In this document: in pieces, positions 33,202-45,350 of the stretch
How positions within the stretch are numbered: position 1 is the first letter of the stretch
How the letters are laid out: every line of letters begins with the position of its first letter
DNA from: Adiantum capillus-veneris
Lineage: Eukaryota > Streptophyta > Polypodiopsida > Polypodiales > Pteridaceae
DNA: 64,000 bases
Assembly (NCBI GenBank): GCA_014529385.2
Contig: CM043968.1
Location: forward strand, 29,793,013-29,857,012
Direction of reading: 5' to 3'
Program-made: the position numbers and the translations under genes
The notes under the pieces: generated by a model
Database searches by the model: none
What the model was told of the DNA's origin: nothing
Seen by the model: the letters and a program-made list of their open reading frames with translations, nothing else

Positions 33202-34110
33202 AGATATCTCGGTAGTCTTTCAATAAGCTTAGCAAAATCTCTTCTTATTCTTCAGTCAAGTCGTTTTCACTGTAAGCAGGTCTAGGCTCTTCTCCTGTTT
33301 CGGCTACATCTATCTTCTTTGCATTTTTAGGTCCGTCTAGGACTCACCCTGTTTTCTTAGTTCCCTTATAGGTTGTTCGATTATGATCTTTTGGTCTTGG
33401 AGAGTATATTAGGCTTGTAATGAGATGGAACATACATCTTTATTTTCTTCTTCTTTCGTTTCCATTTTAGTGGTATACATCTCCTTTAGAGCTTTCTTTA
33501 ACTCTTGATATTTCTTCTTTCGCTCAACTTGGGTCATGGATGAATCATCACCCTGGTTTTTAGGTTTTGATTGAGTTTCCTTTCTCGTTTTCCTTGATTT
33601 TTTTTATGTTCCTTGTTTGTTTTCTGAAAGATATCTACCCATGATTTTGTCTTTGACACAATCATGTGCATCTATCTCCATCAAAAACTGTGTTTTGCTA
33701 GAAACTGATGGCATAGGTCTAGATTTCAAGTTTTTGGTGTCTCTTTTTCTTCTATACCATTTCTGTCTTCTCGGTTTTTGGTTTTAAAAGTCAAAAAACT
33801 TTTCCTTACCTCCTTTCATGACTAATTTAGCTCTCACATGTCCTTTTTCCAACCCCGAATCATCAGATGTAGCTGAATGTTCTTCTAACTCGTCTGTTGC
33901 ATCATAGATAGAGGTCTAAAAAGACATGTTGAGCTTTCATTAAGTCCTTGGGTTCTTGAGTTTCATCTTCAATGTGAATGGTTGAATCATTTCTATGGAA
34001 ATTATGTCATAGCCATCCTCATTACAAAATTGAGTAGGCATAGACGTATTCACACATACATCCATTGTTGCCAAAATTTGAGTCCACTCAAATGGCTCAA
34101 ACAAATGCTC
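33202..34110 (-). other. Degenerate protease-RT spacer of element G
   Basis: Lys/Glu-rich coding remnants on the minus strand, with no open frame of useful length and no recognisable domain. Confidence 0.45.
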
Positions 34111-34672
34111 CTAAAAGGGTTCAGGTATATAGGCTTCATCAGTGCAATCCCTTTCTAAGATACATTCTTCTCGTTTTAAGCTCCCATTTTTTGAGGCTCC
34201 ACACATCCAAATAGGTGTATCTTTGTTTAACCAAGATGGAAGCTTTGATTCAGCCAAAGAAACTGAGTCAAATTCTTGTATGGGCATTTTCATGACATCT
34301 CTATAAGTGTGATCTTTTAGATTAACCCTTTTGATTGATCCCACTTGCTTCAAGTACATGTAATTGTTTCCCCAATCCTGGATGAGTTGTACTTGTCGCA
34401 TGAACGGTCTTCCCAAGATGATTTCATAATTGAATTTCTTTCCAAAAGTCCACTATTGCAAAAGTGTGTTGATAATCAATTCCATTGGAACTAACTATCA
34501 CTTTTTCAAGCAGTCCTAAGGGTCTTTTGATGTGTCCATCAGCTAATTGCAATTTCATTTGTGTTTGTCTAATGGCCGGATTTTCCCATGATTCCCATAC
34601 TGCTTTCGTGGCTATGGCAATACCTGCCCCACTATCCAGTATTGCCATGGTTTTTACATCATTGTATCTCAC
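34111..34672 (-). pseudogene. Element G aspartic protease region
   Basis: Minus strand: AILDSGAGIAIATKAVWESW carries the DSG active site, followed by LQLADGHIKRPLGLLEKVIV, GIDYQHTFAIVDF and, after a frame change, a GRPFMRQVQLIQDWGN segment. The downstream SLKREECILERDC segment recurs in relic X2 (44760-45053), so the two share a spacer between protease and RT. Confidence 0.75.
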
Positions 34673-34705
34673 TAGAAGGGTTGTGTTTCCTTCTTCCCCT
34701 TCATA

Positions 34706-35452
34706 CTATTCTTTGACTTTGTTCATTGGGACGGATCTAATCTCTTTGTTATCCAATTTGTGTTTCAATTTTCCCAAAGTTTTTGCGATTAGCCCTATTA
34801 TCCCCACCTTGTCTAGAGTTTTTTGTAAGTCATTCCATAAATATGGTCTGATTTTTAACAATTCTCCCAAGGTAAGAGTACATTGGATGGGTGTAGACAT
34901 GATTGAAAGGATGTTGTCTACCTCTAGGGTTTGTTCCACTCTCTTTATCTAAGTGGTTTTACACACTATGGATTCGTCTTCGTTGTCTCCTAAGTAAGAG
35001 GGTAGTGTTTTCAAAGTCATTGGTTTAGACATTCCTGAAGCTTCAAAGCCGCAATCCCCATACAAGGATTGTACATCCATGTTCATATCAGGAGGTAGAT
35101 TGTCTAACCAAACTTCCTCTAAAGGAGTCGACTTCAAAGTTATGCTCCCATCATTAATTTCTGTCACTTTTTTCCATAAATGTCTCGGCGAGTCTTCTTC
35201 CGCAAATGGAATTCCATCTAAAGCATCTTCACTGTCAGGCACTATGAGTTTTGGCTCTTTAGTTTCAAGGTGGGCTTCTACCACCACTTTGGATCTCTCT
35301 TTATTGGTTCCTTCCACAAGCTCCTCAAGTTTAGCTATACTCTCAAGCTTTGGTTTTTGTTTTCCCAACATCTCTTGAGAAATTCTTACCCAATTTTGGT
35401 AAGCTTCAAGCTTAGCTGCTTCTATATCTGTGGAAAAGGGTAGTTTTTCCAT
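34706..35452 (-). pseudogene. Element G gag-protease spacer (unassigned domain)
   Basis: Minus strand frames contain MNMDVQSLYGDCGFEASG and LKTLPSYLGDNEDES, then LLKIRPYLWNDLQKTLDKVG. Similar wording occurs in X1 (DIQSLYDDAGSQAS) and X2 (LRTLPSYMGEQEAKS). It lies between gag and the protease. I do not recognise the domain. Confidence 0.6.
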
Positions 35453-35640
35453 GTGTTTTCCATGTTTTTGCCTGCTTTAAGTCCCGCTTGGTAAGCTTCC
35501 AAGGTTGCATTGATTGGCTCAAAAATTTTGCCTACCAAAATTGATCCTCTAGATTTCATTGTGGTTTCTTTGATTTCACTCGCAGTTTCTTTCAACTCTT
35601 TTCTGGAATAGTTTCTTGGCTTTTTCTCAATTTCATTATT

Positions 35641-36225
35641 TTGTTTCTATTTTCTCATCTCATACCTTTGACTTCTTCTTTTTCTAATGATTCGAGGAGC
35701 AACAATTTGGGGAATAATGCTAAAGACAAACTTTCAAGTAGCTATGATATAAAGTCTCCCTTATTTACGATAAAGGTGTTGAAGAAATCTAATGAGGTTT
35801 GTGAGTATGAAAATAGGAAAGGTGAGACACATAGCTACGCCATCAAAAATGGTGCCAAAGTGCAAAAACAAAGGAAGCAAAGAAACCACGAAAATATGTC
35901 ATCATTGATAATGACAAAAGATCAATTGTCTCCTACGAAGATCAAATTTAGCATATGCAAAGAAACAGGACTTAAAACCACATGTTAAGCTGTGATAGAT
36001 CCAAAAGAAACAAAGAATCTAATGTCTTATGACACATGGATAATGATGGGAAAGCCGCCAATCATCGAGCTAGAGGAGATAGTGTACACAAGTTCAAAAA
36101 TGCGGATTCCTAACTTTGGCATGGCAGACATCGTACTCAAGTTGAGTACTGAGGAGTATAAGGATACTTTCCAAATAATTGACTCCCATCACATCAAAGA
36201 ATTTGTGGTCCTTGCAAAAATCTAG
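35641..36225 (+). pseudogene. Plus-strand retroelement relic with protease-like segment
   Basis: Two frames separated by one stop read Lys-rich sequence and then AVIDPKETKNLMSYDTWIMM, GMADIVLKLSTEEYKDTFQI and IDSHHIKEFVVLAKI. The pattern IDxxxTxNLMSYDTW resembles a Ty3 retropepsin with the DTG changed. It opposes element G and must be a separate insertion. Weak evidence; could be another protein. Confidence 0.4.
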
Positions 36226-36540
36226 GAGGAATACCTTCTTTCGACCCTAAGTAAAAGCTTCAACAACAACATCAAAAGCCTCAAAACAACCTCAAGCACA
36301 TGTAAACAAGAAGCAACCAACACTTGTGAAGAAAGGTAAAGCTAAGGTAAATACTAAAATATATCAACCTTGCAAGACGATTTTACCTTCAATGAGCCTC
36401 TACCCAACTTCCAATGATGCCTATATATCAAGAGCCACACCATTGACAATGCAATGGAGACCAAAGAAAAAAGTTTCCCTACAAGAGGTTCTTCACACTT
36501 GTGATAACTTTAGCAACAAAAATATACAGGCATATTTTTT
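36226..36540. other. No clear gene
   Basis: Continuation of degraded plus-strand coding-like sequence. No domain is recognised. Confidence 0.4.
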
Positions 36541-36760
36541 CCCCGACGTCACTAAACGTGTCACAAACAGAACGTCTCTATCTGTGTCGCTACATGCATC
36601 TCTATATGCATTGCTCTATAGAGACACATATAGAAACATACATAGAAACTCTGTAGTTCCTTATTTAGAAATGCATATAGAGACGTTGCACGTCCAAAAT
36701 AATGACATATATAGCGACGCCAGAGAGTAAAAGTTTCTGGTGGCAGGGCATACATTGCTC
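36541..36760. repeat. Inverted-repeat-rich block, possibly CACTA subterminal
   Basis: Repeated and inverted copies of acgtctctat, tatatgcatt and tcgctacatg lie between gtcactaaacg (36545) and gcgacgccagagagt (36715). Plant CACTA elements have subterminal arrays with gcgacg-type cores, and a CACTA transposase relic lies to the right. A small fold-back element is an equal alternative. Confidence 0.35.
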
Positions 36761-37369
36761 TACCAACCCATCAACCATATTGAACATAAAGTTTCCAAAA
36801 GTAAGATGCAAAATTGACAAAAAGTATATCAACAAAAGTGAATTGACAAAAGTAATACACTGACAGAATCATATACATCATAGACAAAATGACTTGATTG
36901 TTAAGCTTCGACCAAAATGTACTAGTTACAACACAATTGTCATTATTGGAAAAACACATCATTGGCCAATAGTTACAAAATTGACGTACACACGTCATCT
37001 ACTAATAAATGCTATGAAAAGAAAAAACTAGTGCTATCTAGCTACAACTAGTTTGACTTTGACTAATCTGACATCTCATCGTGTCCTAGCAGCATATCTG
37101 TCGGATTCCTTTAAAAAAAACAATAAGATTTTCTCTAAGTATAAACATATACCTACAAAACAATCTAATTTTTAGCTTATTATTAAAATACAACAAATGT
37201 AAGAGAGTAAAGTTAAATACTCCAAGCCGGAGCAAGAACTCAGAATCTCCATAAGGGAGCTTAAGCCCTTTCTGCCTGCATACTCGTGCTCGTATGGTGT
37301 GGGATCACATCCAGTCATCGACCACTATTCAAAGCATGCAAAGAAAAGATTATGTTAGAATTTAAAATT

Positions 37370-38413
37370 ACAAATATCCATAACTACCAAACCTAAAGGG
37401 CAATGCAAAAACACTAACAAAGTTGGCCTCAAATGACGCCCATCCACCTCGCTCCCCAAGTGGTGCGAGCTGCCTACTTCTACTCATGCTCTGGATGCCT
37501 CCTTTTGTTGCTTCCACTTGTCGAGATTCTCGTGCATTGCTTGCTTTGCATTCTTCTAATCTTCTTTGGCCAGCCAATCTGGCCTTCTCCACCCATGCTT
37601 TATTGCTTTCTGCACTTCATAGCGCTTGTGCTTGCAATAATCGCGTATCCTCACCTCATCAAGTCTTCATTGAAGCGCTCATCCCGATTTAACATGGAAA
37701 ACTCGTCATGTAACATGTTGATGACTCTATCTCTTAATTCATTTGACACTTCACTCTAGGTGTTTAGTATGTAGTGTTGAAACAACTGAGAGCAAAGGCC
37801 ATGCATGTGCAAGATCACCTTTTTACCGTTTTCATTCAAGATGATGCTACCATTGATGTCGATCGAGTACGGCAAGCCCTCTTGCCTATGACGTGTGAAC
37901 CTAGGTGTCACTGCAGGCGTCTCAGCACGGGTCTCAAGTGGCATCTTGGTTGGGGTTATGGGCTGCATGTGTCTCCACTGAAGTTTGGGCCCCGAAACGA
38001 GGAGTGTCGTGTGGGTTGAGTCCCCAAGGAGTAGCTAGTGGTATGTAGCCAAGGACAACCGATAGCCACGGAAAATAGAGAGTAGAGGACAATGCCGTGG
38101 TTGGTGTGGGGTCAGGCAAAGAAGGGGGAGGTAGAGCCTTGATAACTACAAGGAGAAGCATCAATGGAGCCTCCTCCACAGAAACCGTTGCCACCACTAG
38201 AGCATCGGTGCTTAGAAAAGTGTGTAGATTGTCTAGTCGACACAAAACTCTCGGAGTACACTGATTGCTCCAAAGCAGACGGAGACTTTGAAGGAGTGTA
38301 AGGACGCAACTGTGGTCTAGAGTGATGGTGGTTCTTGTACTACCTCCTCTGCTCGGGGTCCAAGTAAGAAAGAAATTGATCATTATCCATACCTGCATTA
38401 AATGCAAGAACAA
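37370..38413 (-). pseudogene. CACTA transposon, C-terminal/second-ORF remnants
   Basis: Minus strand fragments include an Arg/Glu-rich segment KARLAGQRRLEECKASNARE near 37560 and a Pro/Ser/Thr-rich part at 37934-38413. Their place downstream of the DUF4216-like region fits the C-terminal part of a plant En/Spm transposase gene, but similarity is weak. Confidence 0.4.
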
Positions 38414-38575
38414 ATCTTAATGGTGAATGGAGGAGAAAATCCAAAAAAATTATAATTTGATTCACAATTTAACTTGCACAAGTTTAGCATAGAGACAAGA
38501 ATGGGCAAAACTATATGTGAATACAACATATATGACAAAAGGGAACAAAATTGCTCAGATACAATGTCTATGGAT

Positions 38576-39165
38576 TTAAGAGTTCTCTCTCTCATCCTCG
38601 TATAATTCAGCATAACTCCCTATGTCTATATAGAGCTCTCCGTCTAGGCAAATGTCCTTTGTTTCATTTTGTAAGTCCTCCGTATGCATTCCATAGAGAG
38701 TAGCAGTGCCAGGCTCGTTTGGCACCACATCAAAGGCTTCTATATCAACATCCTCTCCGATCTCCTCCAAAAATGCCAAGGTGATTGGAAAATTGTGGCT
38801 CTCATACATCTGTGCACTCCGAGGGGCTACCTCTATGACATACCACCAGTTTGGTGCAGAATTTGTAGAATGGAATACCGCCTGTAAGAGCCACATAACT
38901 TAATTACTTGAGTACTTCCATAACACTAGTTCTCTTAAGTTAGATGTTAAATATTTACAGACTTACTTGTTCACAATGCTCGGGTAGTACGAAAGTGTCT
39001 CGAAGGCCGGTCCACTTTTTGGTTGAGTCCACCTCAATGAAACCTGACTCTCCTCTGCAGACAATAGCGTTGCGACCCTCCATGTTTATGAACCATTGCA
39101 TGTCAAACAAGTCCACAAAAAAATCCTCTATAGTCTATCCTTAAAATTTCTTGTAGTGTACCGAA
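38576..39165 (-). pseudogene. CACTA transposase, DUF4216-like region
   Basis: Minus strand: DLFDMQWFINMEGRNAI and GESGFIEVDSTKKWTGLRDT, then QAVFHSTNSAPNWWYVIEVA followed by PRSAQMYE. This matches the FxCxW...F..VD...W....PF....QA.QVFY..D....W.VV...PR pattern of DUF4216 in plant En/Spm transposases. An intron-like gap lies near 38900. It is a relic of a cut-and-paste DNA transposon. Confidence 0.72.
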
Positions 39166-39527
39166 GTAAGTGAGTTTCACCACTATAGGATTTGCATCAG
39201 AGGACTGTTGTCAACTAGATTGTTCGAATTTTGCCATGATTCCACAATCTTGTGTAAAATGCTTTTTGTCAATCCATTCCACCCTAAAATATTGACCTTT
39301 ACACCATGTTTCCGTGTATGACTTATACTAGAACCAACAACAATTATGAGTGGCCATCCTAACATCTAGAAAAGCACGAGTCAAACATTGCAAACATACC
39401 TTGGGGTTGCAACCCCATGAGTACTCCCACTCCTCCTTTGTCACATGTTCCTTGTGCTGTTTTGGGCTTTTCAACTGGTTGTGCAACCATCTTAATCTCA
39501 TGAATGTTGGTAGACTCTCAAGGCCCG

Positions 39528-40315
39528 CTAGATAATGCATCGATGGTCATCTTCCCCGTCTCTACTCGATTTGTGTCGTTCGTTGCTCTTGCTTTGCATC
39601 CTCGTACTATGAATCCACTTTTGAATCCCTACTAGACTGTGAAGCATGCAAAATTGATTGATCTTAGTCTCTAGATCGTCCGTCATTTTCTTTTCAACAC
39701 CAAGATTGCACATCACAATCCCAGATATGCGCTCATCATCTATGGTGCACCAAAGCGTATCTCGGGCATGATCAACTCTAGAGAGCCACTCTCCAATGTA
39801 GACAAGGGACTCTAAAACCAGCCAACTCTCTGCCATGCTACCCTCTGGGCGTGCCTTTTAAGGCACATATCCCTTGAGTGTTTTCATGAAACGTTATAAA
39901 AAGAACATCCATCTAGAATGCACTGTGCTTGCTATTTCCACCTCATCAACTATGTGAACAAGAAGATGCACTTGAATGGTTAGCATGGTAGTAGAAAAGT
40001 GTTTCTCAACATGTAAACAACCTCCACAGCATTTAGTTTTGCAGATGGTATGGAACCTACATCAATCTCCTTCTGGAAGATCCATTGCACCAACTTTGTA
40101 AGTTTGTAGATTGTGGTCCTGACGCTAGGGGACAAACAACCCTCAATGGCCATCGGTAAAATAAACTGCAAATTAAGTCTAGCACAATGGTATTAAAGTC
40201 CACACACGAATATGCCATACAATATGCACTAAGATCTATTTCACTTTAAACATACCTGACACATTTTATGCCAATCGTGTGACTTCAAACCAATAAGCTT
40301 CCCTTCTTTAGTGAA
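39528..40315 (-). pseudogene. CACTA transposase, TNP2/DUF4218 region, truncated
   Basis: Minus strand from about 40310: KLIGLKSHDWHKMCQ, a gap, LPMAIEGCLSPSVRTTIYKL, then EGSMAESWLVLESLVYIGEWL. GLKSHDxH and LPxAIxGxLxxxVRxxI...L are signatures of the TNP2-DUF4218 junction in plant CACTA transposases. Upstream transposase catalytic sequence is missing beyond about 40320, so the 5' half has been lost. Confidence 0.78.
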
Positions 40316-40319
40316 ACAT

Positions 40320-41585
40320 GTTCAGAGCTAGTGTATTACACCAGTGGGCGTGGCTAAAAGCATGGTTTGGTGGTACAAAAAGGACTGTCCTTGACATGAC
40401 ATAGGCTTGGTGGTTCATGTGTGTAAAAAGAGAGGACCTTTTAATTGGAATTGGGGAGGGGCCACATATTTCTTTTTCTTTGTTTTTTTGAAGATGTTTT
40501 TATCTTTTGAAACTGGCTGTGAGATCCCCAACCCACCAATACCAAGATTGAGATGGGGTCCTTGATAGGTCTCTAAGCCTAATAAAAATCAAAGTCTCTA
40601 AATAAGATAAATCCAGGGAATAGACCTTTACCATTGACAATGGCTTGGGTCTATAGCCCTAGAAGAAGACCTAGTCCTATCTCAACATCTTAAAAGTCCA
40701 AAACTCTTTCGATCCTATAACTTCCACAAATTGGGCTAAGGTGTCCTCAACCAACGCTTTTTTCCCTCTAGCAGATGTGAGGGCACAACTGCTGGTGAAC
40801 TGCTCTTCCAATTGGAGAAGTATTCTAGAAGTTTTTAGTTCACAAGAATGGATAGTTACCTGACTAATCAGTTCCACCTATCCATGAGTGACAACCTTTG
40901 TCAATCCCCACTTACCACCCCACGCTCACACATGATTCTTTTGTTTTCTAATTACTATCACATTGTTTTAACATTTAAAATATTAAAGACAGCATTGAAA
41001 AGAATTCTTTTTGAAAATATACATCTTTAAACTTAAAACAAGGTACTGTCAATCAAAAACATTATCCATAATAACCATGACTAATACTCTTCTTGTCTCA
41101 AGACCATCTAAAGGTGAAAAATGGCCCCCATTCCTTGTTCACAATCCGGGGTGGATAAACCCCCACCCAAGGTTTTGGGTGCCCATACACCAAACTAGTT
41201 GCCCATACAACCGGGCAGCTCCCCTAGGATACAAAATGTTATCCTAACTTATGTAGAAACATGAAGACATAACACGGAGTAGAAAATCATCAATCATGGT
41301 GGTAACCGACTTATCCGTGGCTGGAAAGCCATCATTATTCATCAAAATATACCAAGGAGTCGAAAGTTTCTTGAGACAAGCTGTCTTAAGGATAATCAAT
41401 CATATCTTTCCTAATCCAACCAGCCTTAATCCCAACAATTCTTTCCTACTTTACAAACAAGTGTATGCTAGTTACTTGGAAGATGCCTTTCCCTTTTCAA
41501 TCAATTTCATCTTTTCTAAATCCTTACCCACTCTGTTACTTTTGCAATGTTATTACTTAAAGAAGAACTTGAACTATTCAAAACT
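40320..41585. other. Unassigned sequence
   Basis: About 1.3 kb without recognised genes, tandem arrays or LTR ends. Short open frames on both strands show no familiar motifs. Confidence 0.45.
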
Positions 41586-41589
41586 TAAA

Positions 41590-41769
41590 TTATAATGAAG
41601 AACCACCTGGGACTGGTCGGGCATTTGTTACAGTGTTGGGGCCTGAATGCTCTCATCAGTAGGCCTATTACTAGGCCCGGCTTCGTCGTCGTGCGACGCT
41701 CTAGCTCTTTTAGGAACACTATCCTCATCATCAGATTGAGGATTGGCTCGGGTCCTTTTTGGTGCCATG
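41590..41769 (-). pseudogene. Possible retroelement Gag N terminus
   Basis: The minus strand opens MAPKRTRANPQSDDEDSVPK and continues KRARASHD, then frame-shifted GPSNRPTDES. A short acidic/basic opening like this is common at the start of plant Ty3 gag, but the rest is absent, so the assignment is weak. Confidence 0.3.
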
Positions 41770-42204
41770 ACTTATTATCCTTATAAAAAGGACATGTATT
41801 TATTAGGCAAATCATCCAAACCTTGACTTAACCTTTTTATTCAATCTAATTACTCTTCTTATCCCAATCAAGGTTAAATTTGTATTCCTAAATGGTAATT
41901 TCTTGGCCTAGTAATTTCTTATCTGCTTACATGGGTAAGATAACTATATCATAGATTCCTTAAGGGTTTTCTAAGCTCTCTTAATTTCCTTATAAATTTC
42001 TTTCTCTTTTTCCTAATTTCCCCATCTTTATTAAGCTTGAAATTTTCTTATTTTAAGCTTAATATTAATTATATTCATTTTCTCTTAAATATTGAATTTT
42101 CTCAACTTTATATCAATGGTTTATACTTCCAGTAATTTTCCTAGAGACTTTTAACAGTAGCTTCTATTTATCCTAATTAATCTTTAGATAAAAATAGGAT
42201 TTAC
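41770..42204. other. AT-rich stretch, no gene seen
   Basis: Strongly AT-rich, with repeated attaat and tttctt. No coding or structural feature recognised. Confidence 0.5.
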
Positions 42205-42513
42205 GATCAATTGTAATTACTTAAACTAATTAATTATTTATTTTACTCACATGCACATACATACACGAGCACGCATATGCGCACGCACACATGATCAATT
42301 GTAATTACTTAAACTAATTAACTATTTATTTTACTCACATGCACATACATACACAAGTACGCATATGTGCACGCACACATTAAAACACTCACGAGCACAT
42401 GAACATAAACACACAATACACGCGCGCATATATGCACCCACAAAACAGGCAACGAGCACATGAGCATAAACACACAGTACATGCACGCATATACGCAACC
42501 ACAAAGGAATTCA
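42205..42513. repeat. Two adjacent tandem duplications (88-bp and about 61-bp units)
   Basis: gatcaattgtaattacttaa at 42205 recurs at 42293, each copy ending in the gcacgcacacat block. Immediately after, cgagcacatgaacataaaca (near 42391) recurs as cgagcacatgagcataaaca (near 42453). Both are rich in CA/TG dinucleotides. Confidence 0.85.
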
Positions 42514-42931
42514 ACGTTGACACCCAACACAAAAGAAGAAGGACGGCCAAATCACGCGATAGTGACGCAAAATCAAGAAGTAATGCCAAAGGCATGTCCC
42601 GGCCGGCCACAAAACTGGCAAACGCGCTACATCAACGCATTAGCAAGGCCCGCCATTCGTTGGTATCTTGTCCACGACGCATCTTCGTAGTAACATCCGT
42701 AGGATATCATTATTTTCCGATTTCAAGCCAAAAATCTTGTATAAAAACCCGTTGTAAATTGCCACCTCTCTCTAGGTGATGGTCACAAAGGCCCACCTAG
42801 GAGATATCATTTTAAAATTCTCCTAAGACAAAGCAAGGGTCAACCATCTGGGACCTAACTCCTTGCTTTGTCTCTCCTGATTTAGGGCCCTAACCTAATC
42901 AGATTATCCCAAACTAATTCAGCTTGCACCT

Positions 42932-42941
42932 ATAAAAGAGC
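42932..42941 (+). promoter_or_regulatory. TATA box of tandem unit 1
   Basis: tataaaagag, repeated at 43820 in unit 2 within conserved sequence. This suggests a real promoter core of the original element. Confidence 0.5.
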
Positions 42942-43242
42942 ACTGAGAGGTCACTATTAGGCAGAGGCACTCGCAACACTTGCATCAAAAGAGAGTGGAT
43001 TTTAGGGTAGCATTTTGGGAAGTTAGCACTATGAGAAGGAAGCCATGTCCACACCTTGACTCCAAAGGTTTCCACACATATGCAAGAGTAGAATCTCCGT
43101 GCTTATGAAATCACCTCTAGAGAATGCACAAATAGGCTCATTATCTCTCTATCACCATAGTCACCATCTTGCCGAAGCAAAGGTTCCTATAAATATTGCA
43201 TTGATTCAAGTTTCCCTCACATCCCGAGGGGTTTTCATCACC

Positions 43243-43245
43243 ACC

Positions 43246-43334
<89 letters not shown>

Positions 43335-43340
43335 TGTGTG
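43243..43340 (+). repeat. Microsatellite (TC)n then (TG)n
   Basis: An uninterrupted TC tract of about 75 bases is followed by TG repeats to 43340, inside tandem unit 1. Confidence 0.97.
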
Positions 43341-43955
43341 CAGAGTTTGTGCTATTTTAAATCACCGTTGTCTGTGTCCTAGCCGCTCAAAGCTAGGTGG
43401 TGCCTCTTGTTCATTTCCCATGGCCAGCTTGGCGTGCACGGTCCTAGCGTTGAGGCCGTCGGGGTCCATGTTGTGCTTTGCGCTCGTCACCGGCATCGAA
43501 GTTGATGAGTGCGCTACTCCAACGCACCAGTAAAACTTGCAATTTTTTGGCATCTCGTCCATGACACACTTCTTCAGTAAACATCCGTATGGTAATCCTT
43601 TTTCCAGTTTTCAAGCCAAACCTTGTTAAAAAAAATCATTTGTATATTCCGCCTCTCTCTAGGTGATGGTCACAAAGGCACACCTCGGAGAGTATCATTC
43701 CTAATTCCTCCCAAAACAAAGCACCAGTCAACCATCCGGGACCCGGTTGCCTGCTTTGTCTCTCCAACTTAGGGTCCTAAACCTAATCAGTTTATGTTAA
43801 AATAATGCATCTTGCACTTATAAAAGAGTACTAAGAGGTCACTATCGAGGGGGACACTTGAGAGGGAAGCCATGCAGACACACTAACTCCAAGGGTCTCT
43901 ACACACAAGAGTAGGATCTCTGCACATGTGAATTTTACCTAGAGAACGTACTATA

Positions 43956-44080
<125 letters not shown>

Positions 44081-44169
44081 ACCATGGTCTCCATCTCGCC
44101 AAAACAACGGTTTCTGTAAATACCACATTGAATAAAGTTTTCACTCACATCCAAGGGGTTTTCATCATC

Positions 44170-44351
<182 letters not shown>

Positions 44352-44550
44352 CGATGTGATGTGTTAATGTTATTTGAATTGTTGTTTTCTGTGTCCTAGC
44401 CGCTCAAAGCTAGGTGACGCCCCCTGTTCACTCCCCGTGATGAGTTCAGCGTGCACAATCCTAGTGTAGAGGCCGATGGGGTCCGTTTTGCACTTGCTCT
44501 GGATATTTTGGAATCCACTTTTGATGCACTTTATTCTTGTAGCAGTGGCA

Positions 44551-45350
44551 TTGGTTCATGGGTCTTTGATCTGGACAATCATAAAAATGTGTGTTTGTTT
44601 ATGTGTGTCTGTGTCACCTGCTGGGTTGTTTGGATTTTCATTGTCGGCATCTTCTTGAAGCTCCAAGTGTTCTACACAGTCATAGAACTTATTCGTGTCA
44701 CCTGTTGGGTTGTCTTGATTTCCATTGTCAACATCTTCTTGAAGCTCCAAGTGTTCTACTTAGAACTTATCTTCTTCTTTGTCTTTGTTTCCCTGGATTA
44801 CACTCACTACAAAGTAAGGAACAACATCATAGCCATCTTTCTCACAAAACTTTGTTGTTGGACCATCTTGAATAGCGCACACATCCAAAGTAGCCAAGAT
44901 GTGTTCCCATTCAAGTGGATCTAAAGCTTCATGATAAAAGGGTTTTGGGATATAATCCTTACATTCAATTTCCTTTTCTAAAATACACTCCTCTCGCTTT
45001 AAACTTCTGCAATGCAAATCTCCACACATCCACAATTCTTTAGGTTTACCCAACCGTGCTAGAAGTTATGATGCTACTATAGTAGCAGAATCAAACTCTT
45101 CTACAGGGGTTCTTCTCACATCCTTGTAACTATGGTCCTTCATATTTATTCTTGTTGTGGTTTCCATATGTCTCAGGTAAATATGGTCATAACCCCAGTC
45201 TTGGACCATTTTCAGTTGTCACATGAATGGTCTTCCTAAAATGATGCCATAGTTGTTCTTCTTGCCAAAGTCAACAATAGCAAACGTGTCCTCATACTCA
45301 TTGCCACAAGAAGTAGCAAATACTTTTTTTAGCAGTCCTATGGGCCTTTT
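44551..45350 (-). pseudogene. Relic X2: protease-RT spacer, with tandem duplications
   Basis: Minus strand reads LWMCGDLHCRSLKREECILE, then EWEHILATLDVCAIQ and KDGYDVVPYF, matching the spacer of element G (SLKREECILERD). Two duplications distort it: an 84-bp unit (28 codons, gtcacctg at 44613 and 44697) and a 245-bp unit (ttctcaca at 45113 and 45358) that repeats the end of the protease region. Confidence 0.7.

Noticed and set aside
36541..36760. Right terminus of a complete CACTA element (CACCAGAAA on the minus strand)
   Set aside because: The end lacks the full CACTA start and points the wrong way for the transposase relic on its right; kept only as a low-confidence repeat block.
37423..37760. 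Hydrophobic plus-strand open frames resembling membrane proteins
   Set aside because: They are antisense to Arg/Glu-rich CACTA remnants; Leu/Cys-rich character follows from the complement of that sequence.
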